Assembly (NCBI RefSeq): GCF_011734195.1
Contig: NZ_JAANTH010000001.1
Location: 1,364,001 to 1,428,000 of the forward strand
DNA from: Halobacterium sp. R2-5
Lineage (GTDB): Archaea > Halobacteriota > Halobacteria > Halobacteriales > Halobacteriaceae
Length of the DNA stretch: 64,000 nucleotides
Direction of reading: 5' to 3'
In this document: positions 8,387 to 15,978 of the stretch, in pieces
Numbering within the stretch: position 1 is the stretch's first letter
Layout of the letters: the number at the start of each line of letters is the position of its first letter
Notes under the pieces: model-generated
Databases searched by the model: none
Seen by the model: only the letters and a program-made list of their open reading frames with translations
Told to the model about the DNA's origin: nothing
Position numbers and translations under genes: made by a program

Positions 8387-8916
8387 CACCGTGGCCCCCG
8401 CTGGTAGCTCGCTGTCCCGCCGGGGTGGCCCTGCGGGTTCTCGATGCCCGCGAGCTCGCCGCCGGTCGGCGTGGAGAACAGCGCGTACAGCAGTTCGTTC
8501 ACGAGGTAGTACCGGACGCGCTCGGCTTCGTCGCCGTCCGGGACGGGGTCGGAGATGTCGGCTTCCATCCCGGAGAGCGTCTCCTCGCGGGTCGCTTCAT
8601 CCAGGGCGGCGAAGTCGGCGTCGTGCCAGTGGCGGGTGTACTCGTCGAGCGCGTCGACGGCGTCCGCGACGCCCGCCGCGTACTCGGGACGGTCCGCGAA
8701 GCGTCCGGCGCTGTACTCGCGGACGAACGAGTCGACGCCCTCGACCTCGCTCGGGTAGACGACGCCCGCGACGGCGACCAGCGTCGCTACCTCGTGGTCG
8801 CCGACGGGTCCGTCGTCGTTCTCGTTCTCGGAGAGCGCGAGCGCGCCCGCGCCGGCAGCACCGGCCGCGCCCGCGGCGGCGAGCGCGGCGAGCGTGTCGC
8901 GTCGCGTGAGTTCCAT
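8386..8916 (-). CDS. Gluconate 2-dehydrogenase subunit 3 family protein, Tat-exported
   Basis: 176 residues. The N-terminus has a twin-arginine signal (TRRDTLAALAAAGAAG), followed by a mature domain with VAGVVYPSEVEGVD and LVNELLYALFSTPTGG, which fits the gluconate 2-dehydrogenase subunit 3 family. In related complexes this small subunit carries the catalytic flavoprotein through the Tat pathway and may anchor it. Its stop overlaps the start of the GMC subunit as TGATG, indicating translational coupling. A cytochrome c subunit, common in bacterial complexes, is absent nearby. Confidence 0.88.
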   Translation of the reverse strand: MELTRRDTLAALAAAGAAGAAGAGALALSENENDDGPVGDHEVATLVAVAGVVYPSEVEGVDSFVREYSAGRFADRPEYAAGVADAVDALDEYTRHWHDADFAALDEATREETLSGMEADISDPVPDGDEAERVRYYLVNELLYALFSTPTGGELAGIENPQGHPGGTASYQRGPR

Positions 8917-8960
8917 CCGGCCGCGTCTTAGGCCGGCCTAATCTTCAGCGTTGTCCTTCG

Positions 8961-9689
8961 TCACTCGCGCTCGACGTCGTGGGAGAGCGTGCCGACGCCC
9001 TCGACCTCGACCTCGACGCTGTCGCCGTCCTCCAGCTCGTTCACGCCCTCCGGCGTGCCCGTGATGATGACGTCGCCCGGTTCGAGGGTCATGTACTCCG
9101 TAATCTCGGCGATCAGCTCGGGGACGGAGAAGATGAAGTGCTCGATGGACGAGGACTGCCGCGTCTCGCCGTTCACGCGCAGTTCGACGCTCGCGTCCTC
9201 GGGCACCTCGTCGGGCGTCGCGAGCACCGGGCCGAGCGGGCACGCGCCGTCGAAGGCCTTCCCGCGCACCCAGTTCTGCTCCTCGGACTGGTCGGTGCGG
9301 TTCGAGACGTCGTCGGCGGCCGTGTAGCCCGCGACCACGTCGAAGGCCTCTTCCTCGTCGACGTTCCGACACTGCTCGCCGATGACCACCGCGACCTCCG
9401 CCTCGTGCTCGATGTAGTTGTCGCCCGGCAGCGTCACGGTGTCGCCGTCGCCGGCGACGGCGTTCGGCGGCTTCAGGAACAGCAGCGGACGGTCCGGGAT
9501 CTCTGAGTTGCGCTCCTCTGCGTGCGCGGCGTAGTTCCGGCCGACGCAGACGATCTTCGACGGCTCCGCCGGCGGCAGCACCTCGACGTCGTCGACGTCG
9601 TAGGTCCGTCCGCCGAACGAGACGGTGCCGTCCTCGTACTCGCCGCGTCGTACTGCCCCTGCCGGGTCGCGGAAACGCATCCAGTGCAT
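8961..9689 (-). CDS. Fumarylacetoacetate hydrolase family protein
   Basis: 242 residues, the size of single-domain FAH-family enzymes. The metal-binding acidic residues fall in YIEHEAEVAVVIG (Glu94, Glu96). Further hallmarks are VGRNYAAHAEE, the PPNAVAG loop, GYTAADDVSNRT, KAFDGACPLGP and ITGTPEGV. Members hydrolyse or decarboxylate acylpyruvates and intermediates of aromatic catabolism, or act as oxaloacetate tautomerases or decarboxylases. The substrate here cannot be told from sequence, and no aromatic pathway is adjacent. A GCTTAGG box about 25-31 bases upstream supports the ATG at 9689. A second in-frame Met is three codons in. Confidence 0.88.
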   Translation of the reverse strand: MHWMRFRDPAGAVRRGEYEDGTVSFGGRTYDVDDVEVLPPAEPSKIVCVGRNYAAHAEERNSEIPDRPLLFLKPPNAVAGDGDTVTLPGDNYIEHEAEVAVVIGEQCRNVDEEEAFDVVAGYTAADDVSNRTDQSEEQNWVRGKAFDGACPLGPVLATPDEVPEDASVELRVNGETRQSSSIEHFIFSVPELIAEITEYMTLEPGDVIITGTPEGVNELEDGDSVEVEVEGVGTLSHDVERE

Positions 9690-9748
9690 GCTCGCGGCTT
9701 CCCGCGGTGGCCGCCTAAGCGTTCCGGGTGCGGCAAACCCCCGCCGCC

Positions 9749-10477
9749 CTACGCGTCGTACTCCTCGCGCAGGTACGAACAGAGCTCGTCGACGCGCTCG
9801 GGGTCGTCAGTCCAGAAGCCGAAGTAGCCGCCCGCGCGCTCCTCGGCGACCAGCGCGCACTTGTACATGTCCCCGCCCTGGCCGCCGTCGAAGGCGACGA
9901 ACCAGTACCGGCCGATTTCGGGCTCCTCGGAGCGGACGACCGAGACCGCGTCGTCCAGCGCGGGCGAGTCCCGCCCTCGGAGGAACACCCTGACGTCGAG
10001 ACTGGATTCGTCGGCGAGGCGGTTGTAGACCGACGTCTGCGCGGCGAGCGCGGCCGGCCGCTGGAAGCCGGCGTACAGCCCGCCGGTACCGACCCGCCAC
10101 GCGCGCTCCTCGAACTCCCGGGTGACGGCGAGCAGCTGGCGGCGCTCGAAAGCGGTGAACAGCGTCTTGTCGAAGAAGTCCAGCAGCTCGGCGAGGTTGA
10201 CCTCTGACTGGGCGAGCTCCCACGGCGGGTGGATTTCCGGCGAGGCGAGTTCCGCCAGGCGGCCGACGCCGAGTGCGCCGAGGAACTCGCCGCGGGGGCC
10301 GCGGACCACGACGAACCCCTCGGAGTCGCGGGTGGGGCTGTCCCGCCGCGTGACGTCGACGTGCCGCGTCGAGAACTGCTCGCGGAGGTCCGCGACGACC
10401 GCGTCGTCGTCGCTGTGCACTTCGAGGGTCTTCCGCTGGGCCTCGACCCCGTCGAGGAGGTCGCCGAGCGACTGCAT
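9749..10477 (-). CDS. DICT-like sensory domain protein
   Basis: 242 residues without membrane segments. The N-terminal part ([20 protein letters not shown]) and the central block [24 protein letters not shown] fit the DICT domain, a putative light or redox sensor found next to signalling domains in cyanobacteria and haloarchaea. The C-terminal half contains [21 protein letters not shown]. The gene lies 7 bases downstream of a DUF7344-type winged-helix gene on the same strand, so the two probably form a sensor/regulator unit. Ligand unknown. Confidence 0.75.
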   Translation of the reverse strand: MQSLGDLLDGVEAQRKTLEVHSDDDAVVADLREQFSTRHVDVTRRDSPTRDSEGFVVVRGPRGEFLGALGVGRLAELASPEIHPPWELAQSEVNLAELLDFFDKTLFTAFERRQLLAVTREFEERAWRVGTGGLYAGFQRPAALAAQTSVYNRLADESSLDVRVFLRGRDSPALDDAVSVVRSEEPEIGRYWFVAFDGGQGGDMYKCALVAEERAGGYFGFWTDDPERVDELCSYLREEYDA

Positions 10478-10484
10478 CGGCGGC

Positions 10485-10853
10485 TCAGTCCGCGCGCTCC
10501 AGAAGCGCCCACACCGCGTCCGGGACGTCCGCCTCTCTGACGGTGTGGTCGGTGGAGTCGTACTCGACGAACCCGCAGGCGTCGAGCGCCGGGAGCGTCT
10601 CGTGGTGGAGCGCGACCACGTTCGCCCGGTGCCGGCTCGGGCCGGCGATCGAGCCCGTCGCGGCGGCCTCCGAGCCGGTCACTACGTCGCCGAGGTCCGA
10701 CAGCGTCGTCGGCGAGTGGTCGGCGAGATATCGGAGCGCCACGCGCGCCTGCGGGTCGGCGAGCGCTCGAATCTCGCGCTTAGAGAGCCGGTCGAGGGCG
10801 CCGAACCGGGCCTGCCCGGATTCGGTTTCACCCAGCTGTTCCCCGTCGTCCAT
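10485..10853 (-). CDS. DUF7344-type winged-helix regulator
   Basis: 122 residues from the ATG at 10853. The segment [24 protein letters not shown], followed by [10 protein letters not shown] and a later [19 protein letters not shown], is the ArsR-like helix-turn-helix layout of haloarchaeal DUF7344 proteins. A probable DNA-binding regulator. A CTTACG box 27-32 bases upstream supports this start over a longer one that would add 42 Arg-rich residues. It is cotranscribed with the DICT protein, which may be its sensory partner. Confidence 0.78.
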   Translation of the reverse strand: MDDGEQLGETESGQARFGALDRLSKREIRALADPQARVALRYLADHSPTTLSDLGDVVTGSEAAATGSIAGPSRHRANVVALHHETLPALDACGFVEYDSTDHTVREADVPDAVWALLERAD

Positions 10854-11028
10854 GGCCGGTCTTACATGGTCGACCCGTAAGAACCTGACTCTCCGCCCGC
10901 TCGTTCTGTACGTCCCCGCAGTTCCATCCCCAGCGTCGCGTCGAATGCTCGAACGCCCAGCGATTCGGTGCCGAACCACACGTCCAGCAATTCTGCTGCG
11001 GACTGGCTGCGGTTCTCCCGCCCGGCGC

Positions 11029-12012
11029 CTACCAGCGGTGGTGGACGTGCTCCTCGACGTACTTCTCGTAGACGTCGCGGGCGGCGCCGTGGGCCTTGTG
11101 TTCGAGCGGGCGGGCGTTCGACGCGGCGACGTTGCTCCGGATGTGCTCGGGCGTCGTCGACCCGGGAATGACGGTGGAGACGGCGTCGAAGTCGAGGATC
11201 CAGCGGAGCGCGAACTGCGGCAGCGAGAGCGGCTCGGGGACGTACTCGCGGAGCTCGTCGACGGCCGCGACGCCGGGTTCGAGCGGAACGCCCGCGAACG
11301 TCTCGCCGACGTCGAAGGCCTCGCCGTCGCGGTTGAAGTTCCGGTGGTCGTTCTCCGGGAACTCGGTGTCCTCGTCGATGGCGCCGGTGAGCAGGCCGGA
11401 GGCCAGCGGTACGCGCACGATGACGCCGACGTTCTCGCGGGCGGCCGCGTCGAGGAAGCGCTCGGCGGGCCGCTGGCGGAGCGGGTTGAAGATGAGCTGG
11501 ACGGTCTCGACGCCCGGGTACTCGATGGCCTTCATCCCCTCCTCGACCTTCTCGACGCTGACGCCGTAGTGGTCGATTTTGCCGGCGCTCCGCAGGTCCG
11601 CGAGCGCGTCGAACGTCTCCGGCTGGTAGTACGTCTCCGTCGGCGGGCAGTGCAGCTGGAGGAGGTCCAGGGAGTCGACGCCGAGGTTCTCCCGGGAGCG
11701 GTCGACGAACCGTTCGAGGTTCTCGCGGGTGTAGCGGTCGGCCTCGTGGGGGTTGAGGCGGCGGCCCGCCTTCGTCGCGACGACGGGGTCCTCCTCTCGG
11801 TCTTCCAGTACTTCGCGGATGAGGCGCTCGCTGCGGCCGTCGCCGTAGACGTCCGCGGTGTCCAGGAAGTTCACGCCCGCGTCCAGCGCGGCGCGCACGG
11901 CGTCCTTGCCCTCCTCCTCGCCGACGTCGCCCCACTCGCCGCCGATCTCCCACGTGCCGAGGCTCACTTCGCTGACGTCGAAGCCGGTCGAGCCGAGTCG
12001 TCGCTGCTTCAT
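11029..12012 (-). CDS. Aldo/keto reductase
   Basis: 327 residues forming the NAD(P)H-dependent aldo/keto reductase barrel. The N-terminus reads [19 protein letters not shown]. The catalytic Asp/Tyr are in [14 protein letters not shown], the Lys in VVATKAGRR, and the His in LLQLHCPP; the C-terminal cofactor-binding block is [16 protein letters not shown]. The usual length is about 320. Members reduce carbonyl groups of sugars and aldehydes; the substrate is unknown. An upstream in-frame Met would add eight residues, but the family start MKQRRLG is clear. The start codon abuts a T-arm-like hairpin. Confidence 0.9.
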   Translation of the reverse strand: MKQRRLGSTGFDVSEVSLGTWEIGGEWGDVGEEEGKDAVRAALDAGVNFLDTADVYGDGRSERLIREVLEDREEDPVVATKAGRRLNPHEADRYTRENLERFVDRSRENLGVDSLDLLQLHCPPTETYYQPETFDALADLRSAGKIDHYGVSVEKVEEGMKAIEYPGVETVQLIFNPLRQRPAERFLDAAARENVGVIVRVPLASGLLTGAIDEDTEFPENDHRNFNRDGEAFDVGETFAGVPLEPGVAAVDELREYVPEPLSLPQFALRWILDFDAVSTVIPGSTTPEHIRSNVAASNARPLEHKAHGAARDVYEKYVEEHVHHRW

Positions 12013-12013
12013 A

Positions 12014-12045
12014 CCGGGAGTCGAACCCGGACGCACCTAACGGTG
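12014..12045 (-). other. tRNA-like V-arm/T-arm remnant or chance hairpins
   Basis: On the minus strand a 4-bp hairpin (CACC-GTTA-GGTG, 12045-12034) is followed by a perfect 5-bp stem with a seven-base loop, CCGGG-TTCGACT-CCCGG (12030-12014). The loop matches the tRNA T-loop pattern TTCRANY, and the order mimics the variable arm plus T-arm of a class II tRNA. No acceptor, D or anticodon arm is present, so it is not a working tRNA gene. It may be a relic, a leader hairpin or chance. Confidence 0.25.
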
Positions 12046-12069
12046 TGGGAAGGCCGCGAGGCCGGCCGG

Positions 12070-12294
12070 TTAGTCGAGATTCGGCGCGAGCAGCGCCACT
12101 CCCGCGACGAACGCCGGGAGGCCCACCAGCAACGCGGACGCGTACGCCAGCTGGACGAAGACGCCGGGCGTGTCGAAACTGGCCGCGACGACGAGCGTCA
12201 GCAGTGTCAGCTGGGCGAGTACGAGTGCGAGCAGGCCGTCGCGGTTGCTCGCTACGGAGGACTCGGGGGAAGGTTCGTGAGCGGCGCCGTCCAT
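12070..12294 (-). CDS. Small two-helix membrane protein, hypothetical
   Basis: 74 residues: a polar N-terminus of about 20 residues, then two hydrophobic helices ([19 protein letters not shown] and [25 protein letters not shown]). The start at 12294 gives a sensible membrane topology; the long upstream frame extension is antisense to the metallo-hydrolase gene and implausible. Family not recognised. It may share a transcript with the aldo/keto reductase downstream. Confidence 0.5.
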   Translation of the reverse strand: MDGAAHEPSPESSVASNRDGLLALVLAQLTLLTLVVAASFDTPGVFVQLAYASALLVGLPAFVAGVALLAPNLD

Positions 12295-12342
12295 GCTGGC
12301 TCCCGCGTAGCGCTCTCGGAAGTATTCTCTGGGCCGGTAGCT

Positions 12343-12348
12343 TTTATG
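12343..12348 (+). promoter_or_regulatory. TATA box for the UPF0173-like hydrolase
   Basis: TTTATG within CTTTTATGTG lies 28-33 bases before the ATG at 12376, indicating a leaderless or nearly leaderless transcript. Confidence 0.5.
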
Positions 12349-12375
12349 TGTAATTCGCGAGTAGTTCCACTCGCT

Positions 12376-13098
12376 ATGGAACTCACCTGGCACGGCCACT
12401 CCACGTGGCGCGTCGACGTCGGCGAGACGACGCTGCTCATCGACCCGTTCTTCGACAACCCGAAGACCGACACCGACCCGAACGAGCTCGACCCCGACCA
12501 CGTGCTGCTCACGCACGGGCACGCCGACCACATCGGCCACGTCGGCGAATTCCTGGACACGCACACGGTCGCGACGCCCGAACTCGCGGGCTACGTCGCC
12601 GACGAGTACGGCGTCGAGCACACCACGGGGATGAACCTCGGCGGCACCGTCGAGCTCGGCGACGCGTACGTCTCGATGGTGCGCGCCGACCACACGAACG
12701 GCCTCGAGACCGACTACGAGTACTCCGCCGGCACGCCCGCCGGGTACGTGATTTCGGACACGAAGCCGACGCAGGTCGCCGACGAGGAGTCGGAGACGTT
12801 CTACCACGCCGGCGACACCAGCCTCCACACGGAGATGCGGGACGTCATCGCGACGTACCTCGAACCCGACGCCGTCGCCGTCCCCGCTGGCGACCACTTC
12901 ACGATGGGGCCGTGGCAGGCCGCCGTCGCCGTCGACTGGCTCGACGCCGACGTCGCGTTCCCGATGCACTACGACACGTTCCCGCCCATCGAGATCGACA
13001 CCGACGACTTCGTCCGCGAGGTCGAAGCCACCGGCAGCCAGGCCGAGCCCTACGTCATCGACGGCGACGAGACGTTCGACATCTCCGAGGGCTACTGA
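12376..13098 (+). CDS. UPF0173-type metallo-beta-lactamase-fold hydrolase
   Basis: 240 residues, close to the usual 220-250 for UPF0173. The N-terminus [14 protein letters not shown] is a hallmark of the family. The dinuclear metal site is HGHADH (47-52), with further ligands likely in RADHTNG, HAGDT and MHYDTFP. The protein is soluble and cytoplasmic. Substrate unknown; relatives are annotated as metal-dependent hydrolases. The frame is open far upstream, but the start is fixed by the family N-terminus and by the TATA-like box upstream. Confidence 0.92.
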   Translation: MELTWHGHSTWRVDVGETTLLIDPFFDNPKTDTDPNELDPDHVLLTHGHADHIGHVGEFLDTHTVATPELAGYVADEYGVEHTTGMNLGGTVELGDAYVSMVRADHTNGLETDYEYSAGTPAGYVISDTKPTQVADEESETFYHAGDTSLHTEMRDVIATYLEPDAVAVPAGDHFTMGPWQAAVAVDWLDADVAFPMHYDTFPPIEIDTDDFVREVEATGSQAEPYVIDGDETFDISEGY

Positions 13099-13221
13099 CG
13101 ACATCGCGGAACGGCCAGTTTCCGGCCATCCGCGAGGCGTGCCGTGCGCGCTCGACGGCCCCCGTGAGCCCTGCTGAAAGAACAACGCTTACGGCGCGGG
13201 CGAGCGACGTATCGGAACGCA

Positions 13222-13617
13222 ATGACTATCGAAGTTACCAGTACGTCCGAGGAAGGCTACGTCACGCGGTCGCGCGTCGGCGACTTCGAACTGACCATCG
13301 ACGCCACCGACGAGGAGGGCCCGAACCCGAACGCGACGCTGCTCGCGGACTACGCGTCCTGCTTCATCCCGGCGTTCCGCGTCGGCGGCCAGAAGGAGGG
13401 CTTCGACGACCTCGGCCGAATCGACATCGACGTCGAGGGCGACATCGACGACGAGGACGACCTCGAAGCGATTCGCTTCCACATCCTCGTCGAGGCGGAC
13501 CTCGACGACGACGAGCTCGACGCCGTCATCGAGCGCGCAGAGGACATCTGCCACGTCCACAGCGCGCTCCGCGAGGGCCTCCACGCCGAGATCACGGGCG
13601 AGACCGGCGCCTTCTAA
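13222..13617 (+). CDS. OsmC family protein
   Basis: 131 residues. OsmC/Ohr proteins are thiol peroxidases that reduce organic hydroperoxides with a pair of cysteines. Both are visible: Cys47 in DYASCFIPAF and Cys110 in AEDICHVHSAL. The spacing and the helix that carries the first Cys fit the family. The N-terminal strand region MTIEVTSTSEEGYVTRSRVGD is also typical. The sequence is extremely acidic in its middle part. A weak box (GCTTACGG) lies upstream at the expected distance. Confidence 0.88.
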   Translation: MTIEVTSTSEEGYVTRSRVGDFELTIDATDEEGPNPNATLLADYASCFIPAFRVGGQKEGFDDLGRIDIDVEGDIDDEDDLEAIRFHILVEADLDDDELDAVIERAEDICHVHSALREGLHAEITGETGAF

Positions 13618-13702
13618 GCGGCGCGACCGCGCGGACGACACCGCGACTGTCCACGTTTCTTTCGTCGTAGCATACAAGCACGCCGACTGCGTAGCCGCCA
13701 GC

Positions 13703-14149
13703 ATGGCCAACGACTGGCAGGACATGGTGGTCGGCGCGCGCATGACTGTCGACCACGAGTTCTCCGAGCGGGTTCGCGGGTCGTCGCTGTCGAACTCCCA
13801 GTGGGGGCTCGTGATGACTGCGGTCGACCTCGAAATCGAGGACGCCGACGACCCCGAGGCGGCTCGCATCGTCGCGAACACGTCGAAACTAGAGCACGTC
13901 CTCCCGGAGATGGAGAACGCCGGCAGCCAGCCCGCGCTCGGCGGCGGCCGGCAGCCGAGCGAGAACAGCGGCGGGGGCGTCGTCGGCGGTATCAAGGACG
14001 CGCTCGGCCTCGGCAGCGAAGACGACGGCAACGAAGAGCTCGAACAGGAGTCCGTGCAGCTCGCCGAGGAGTACGCGGAAGCGCTCCAGGACCACCTCGA
14101 GTCCGAGGGGAAGTGGGACGAGGTGCGGCGCGCGGCGGTCGGCGACTAG
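13703..14149 (+). CDS. DUF5799-like haloarchaeal protein
   Basis: 148 residues, soluble and acidic. The N-terminal block (VVGARMTVDHEFSERV, then SNSQWGLVMTAVDLEIE) is a conserved haloarchaeal pattern that I recall as DUF5799. A Gly-rich linker (GGGRQPSENSGGGVVGG) follows, and the C-terminus is helical (EYAEALQDHLESEGKWDEV). Function unknown. The last four bases overlap the convergent ribbon-helix-helix-type gene. Confidence 0.72.
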   Translation: MANDWQDMVVGARMTVDHEFSERVRGSSLSNSQWGLVMTAVDLEIEDADDPEAARIVANTSKLEHVLPEMENAGSQPALGGGRQPSENSGGGVVGGIKDALGLGSEDDGNEELEQESVQLAEEYAEALQDHLESEGKWDEVRRAAVGD

Positions 14150-14292
14150 CCGTCCCCGGAGTGGAACAGCGTGAGCTCCTCGGCCTCGTAGATGTTGAGG
14201 AGCTCCTCGACGAGCTCGTCGTAGGACTCGTCGTCCGTCCGGAGCGCATCCAGCCGCTCGACGGTCTCCTCGCTGAGTTGGACTTCCGGCAT
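14146..14292 (-). CDS. 48-residue ribbon-helix-helix-like protein (DUF7557-like)
   Basis: 48 residues beginning MPEVQLSEETVERLDALRTD and ending TLFHSGDG. The short beta strand followed by two helices (SEETVERLDALR, YDELVEELLNIYEA) resembles antitoxin-like ribbon-helix-helix proteins and a conserved haloarchaeal microprotein family. No toxin gene lies next to it. The start is supported by a CTTAAAC-type box about 25-31 bases upstream. It ends with a 4-base convergent overlap onto the DUF5799-like gene. Confidence 0.7.
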   Translation of the reverse strand: MPEVQLSEETVERLDALRTDDESYDELVEELLNIYEAEELTLFHSGDG

Positions 14293-14316
14293 ACTCGAAG
14301 CGACGGCCGCCGCCGG

Positions 14317-14343
14317 CTTAAACCCACGGGCGGGAAGGTTTTT
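14317..14343. promoter_or_regulatory. Back-to-back TATA-like boxes
   Basis: The minus-strand box (complement of CTTAAAC, 14317-14323) is 25-31 bases from the start at 14292. The plus-strand box GTTTTT (14338-14343) is 26-31 bases from the start at 14369. The two divergent small genes therefore share about 30 bp of promoter DNA. Confidence 0.45.
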
Positions 14344-14368
14344 GCCCCGTGACTCCCACGCTCCGAGT

Positions 14369-14662
14369 ATGTCTGACGGGTTCAATCTCGACCTGCGGAA
14401 CGCCGAGGAGGAAATCGACGTCCCCGAATCCTTCGAGGGCGACGTCGTCCTCGGCGTCCTCGACGGCACCACGCCCGACGACGAGTGGCTCGCGGAAGTC
14501 GACGCCGGGAACGTCCTCCTGCTCGCCGTCGAGGGCGACCTGAACGAACTCGCCGCCGGGTTCGCCGGCGACGTCAAGGACGCCGGCGGCACGCTCATGC
14601 ACTTCCGGGAGTTTCTCGTCGTCGCGCCGCCCGGCACCGGCGTGGACGCCGACCGGCTGTAG
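14369..14662 (+). CDS. DUF5779-like haloarchaeal protein
   Basis: 97 residues, very acidic, starting MSDGFNLDLRNAEEEIDVPE. It alternates strands and helices (DVVLGVLDGT, NVLLLAVEGDLNELAAGFAGDVKDAGGTLMHFREFLVVAPPG) without membrane segments. This matches a conserved haloarchaeal small family that I recall as DUF5779. No function known. The nine extra in-frame codons upstream are unlikely because a TATA-like box lies at the right distance from 14369. Confidence 0.7.
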   Translation: MSDGFNLDLRNAEEEIDVPESFEGDVVLGVLDGTTPDDEWLAEVDAGNVLLLAVEGDLNELAAGFAGDVKDAGGTLMHFREFLVVAPPGTGVDADRL

Positions 14663-14698
14663 GACAGCGAGAATGGAATAGAACAGCGTACAGCGCGG

Positions 14699-14822
14699 CT
14701 ACCAGGTCAGTCCTTCGTAGACGATGCCGTCGCGGCGGTCGATGGCGCGCCGCCCGTCGACGACGACGAGCGTCTGCATCGCGTCGAACGCCGCGTCGAG
14801 GGCGGTGATTACTCGGAGTTCA
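14699..14822 (-). pseudogene. C-terminal remnant of a nucleotide-sugar dehydrogenase (UDP-glucose dehydrogenase type)
   Basis: Reading the minus strand to the TAG at 14699-14701 gives about 40 residues ending [22 protein letters not shown], preceded by [11 protein letters not shown]. This is the characteristic C-terminus of haloarchaeal UDP-glucose/UDP-mannose dehydrogenases, which normally run to about 420-440 residues. The rest of the gene is missing: the adjacent DNA upstream is the TRAM-domain gene in another frame. It is therefore a truncated remnant, probably left by a deletion or rearrangement. It may once have belonged to a sugar-nucleotide locus like the one 2 kb downstream. Confidence 0.75.
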
Positions 14823-15170
14823 CGCCCGTCCCTCGTAGATGGCGTCCGCGGACGTCCCGTTCCGGTTGAACGAGGTGACGGTCGCGCGGACGACGTCGCC
14901 CTTCGAGACGCTCTCCGGGACGTCCTCCGTGAACAGCACGAACCCCTCGACTTTCCCGACCGCGACGCGCTCGCCGGAGTGGTGTTCGGTGAACTCCGTG
15001 ACGCCGAACTCGTAGGTCTCGCCCATATCCACGGGCGCGTCCCGCTGCTGGGCCTCGTCGTGCGCGCGCTTCGACGCCGCCTTCTCCGAGGATCGTCGCC
15101 GCCACAGCACCAGTGCGACCAGCACCAGCAGGGCGCCAGCGGCGCCGCCGAAGACTACCGGATTATTCAT
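14820..15170 (-). CDS. Membrane-anchored TRAM domain protein
   Basis: 116 residues. One N-terminal transmembrane helix ([17 protein letters not shown]) followed by basic RRR places the rest in the cytoplasm. A TRAM domain spans about residues 45-113 ([13 protein letters not shown]...[13 protein letters not shown] type, ending [23 protein letters not shown]). TRAM domains bind RNA, for example in tRNA-modifying enzymes and archaeal RNA chaperones; a membrane-tethered version suggests RNA binding near the membrane. Its stop codon touches the nucleotide-sugar dehydrogenase remnant downstream. Confidence 0.85.
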   Translation of the reverse strand: MNNPVVFGGAAGALLVLVALVLWRRRSSEKAASKRAHDEAQQRDAPVDMGETYEFGVTEFTEHHSGERVAVGKVEGFVLFTEDVPESVSKGDVVRATVTSFNRNGTSADAIYEGRA

Positions 15171-15225
15171 AGTCGTCCCCTCGAAGCGGACCGCCTACAA
15201 ACCACCGACTCCCGGATTCCCGGCG

Positions 15226-15909
15226 TCACGGCTCGGTGAACGTCAGGTAGTGGCCGTCGGGGTCGCGGACGCGTACGCCGCCGTCGATGTCCGAGACGCG
15301 ACACGCGCGGTCGGCGACCGCGTCCGCTGCTGCTGCTGGCGATTGCGCGGCGAGCGTGAGGTCTGCGTGGACGGCGCCGCGGGCGTCCGCGATGCCGAGC
15401 TGTGGCTCCCAGAGTTCGAGGTCGACGGGGCCGCCGAGGCGGACGCGCTCGCGGTCGCCGCCGCGGTCCGTCACCGCGAACCCGAGGTCGCGGTAGAACG
15501 CCTCCGCTCGCTCCAGGTCTTCGACTTCGAGGACGACCTCGAAGACGCCCGTGAGCGCGCCGTCGCCGTCCGGACCGCCGGTGCCGATTTCCACGCAGTG
15601 GCCGTCCGGGTCGTCGAAGTAGATCGACTGCGCGCTCCCGAAGTCGAACTCCACGAGGTCGAAGTTATCGCCGAGGCGGTCCCGCCACGCGTCGTACTCG
15701 TCGAGTGTCGTCGAGAACGCGTAGTGGACGTGGACGCCGCCCCGCGGGACTGTCGACGGCTCGCGGAACACGAGTGTCGTGTCGCCGACCTCGTAGACCG
15801 CCTCGTGGTCGCGGCGTTTACCATCCAAGCCGAGATACTGCTCGTAGAACGCCGCCGCGCGGTCGAGAGAGCGGACTTCCAGCGCGAGCGAGTCCAGCGC
15901 GGAGAGCAT
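15226..15909 (-). CDS. Two-domain VOC (glyoxalase/dioxygenase) family protein
   Basis: 227 residues made of two vicinal-oxygen-chelate modules: LDSLALEVRSLDRAAAFYEQYLG to VEIGTGG, and FEVVLEVEDLERAEAFYRDLGF to the C-terminal DPDGHYLTFTEP. Metal-ligand candidates are the His in VHVHYAF and the Glu in HCVEIG of the first module, and His and Glu positions in the second. Members include glyoxalases and catechol dioxygenases; the reaction here is unknown. The start at 15909 is chosen because it opens the first module. The gene is divergent from the next one. Confidence 0.85.
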   Translation of the reverse strand: MLSALDSLALEVRSLDRAAAFYEQYLGLDGKRRDHEAVYEVGDTTLVFREPSTVPRGGVHVHYAFSTTLDEYDAWRDRLGDNFDLVEFDFGSAQSIYFDDPDGHCVEIGTGGPDGDGALTGVFEVVLEVEDLERAEAFYRDLGFAVTDRGGDRERVRLGGPVDLELWEPQLGIADARGAVHADLTLAAQSPAAAADAVADRACRVSDIDGGVRVRDPDGHYLTFTEP

Positions 15910-15947
15910 ACCGCGTCGTTCGCCGGCCACGTGCAAAGGCCTACCCC

Positions 15948-15953
15948 GTTTTT
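15948..15953 (+). promoter_or_regulatory. TATA-like box for the gene at 15979
   Basis: GTTTTT lies 26-31 bases before the ATG at 15979. A weaker CCTTTG box on the other strand near 15935 could serve the VOC gene. Confidence 0.4.
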
Positions 15954-15978
15954 GGTGCTGGTCGCCGTAGGTGGTCGT

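Noticed and set aside
14146-14292. Toxin-antitoxin system
   Set aside because: The 48-residue protein resembles a ribbon-helix-helix antitoxin, but neither neighbour looks like a toxin, and the family occurs as a stand-alone haloarchaeal microprotein.
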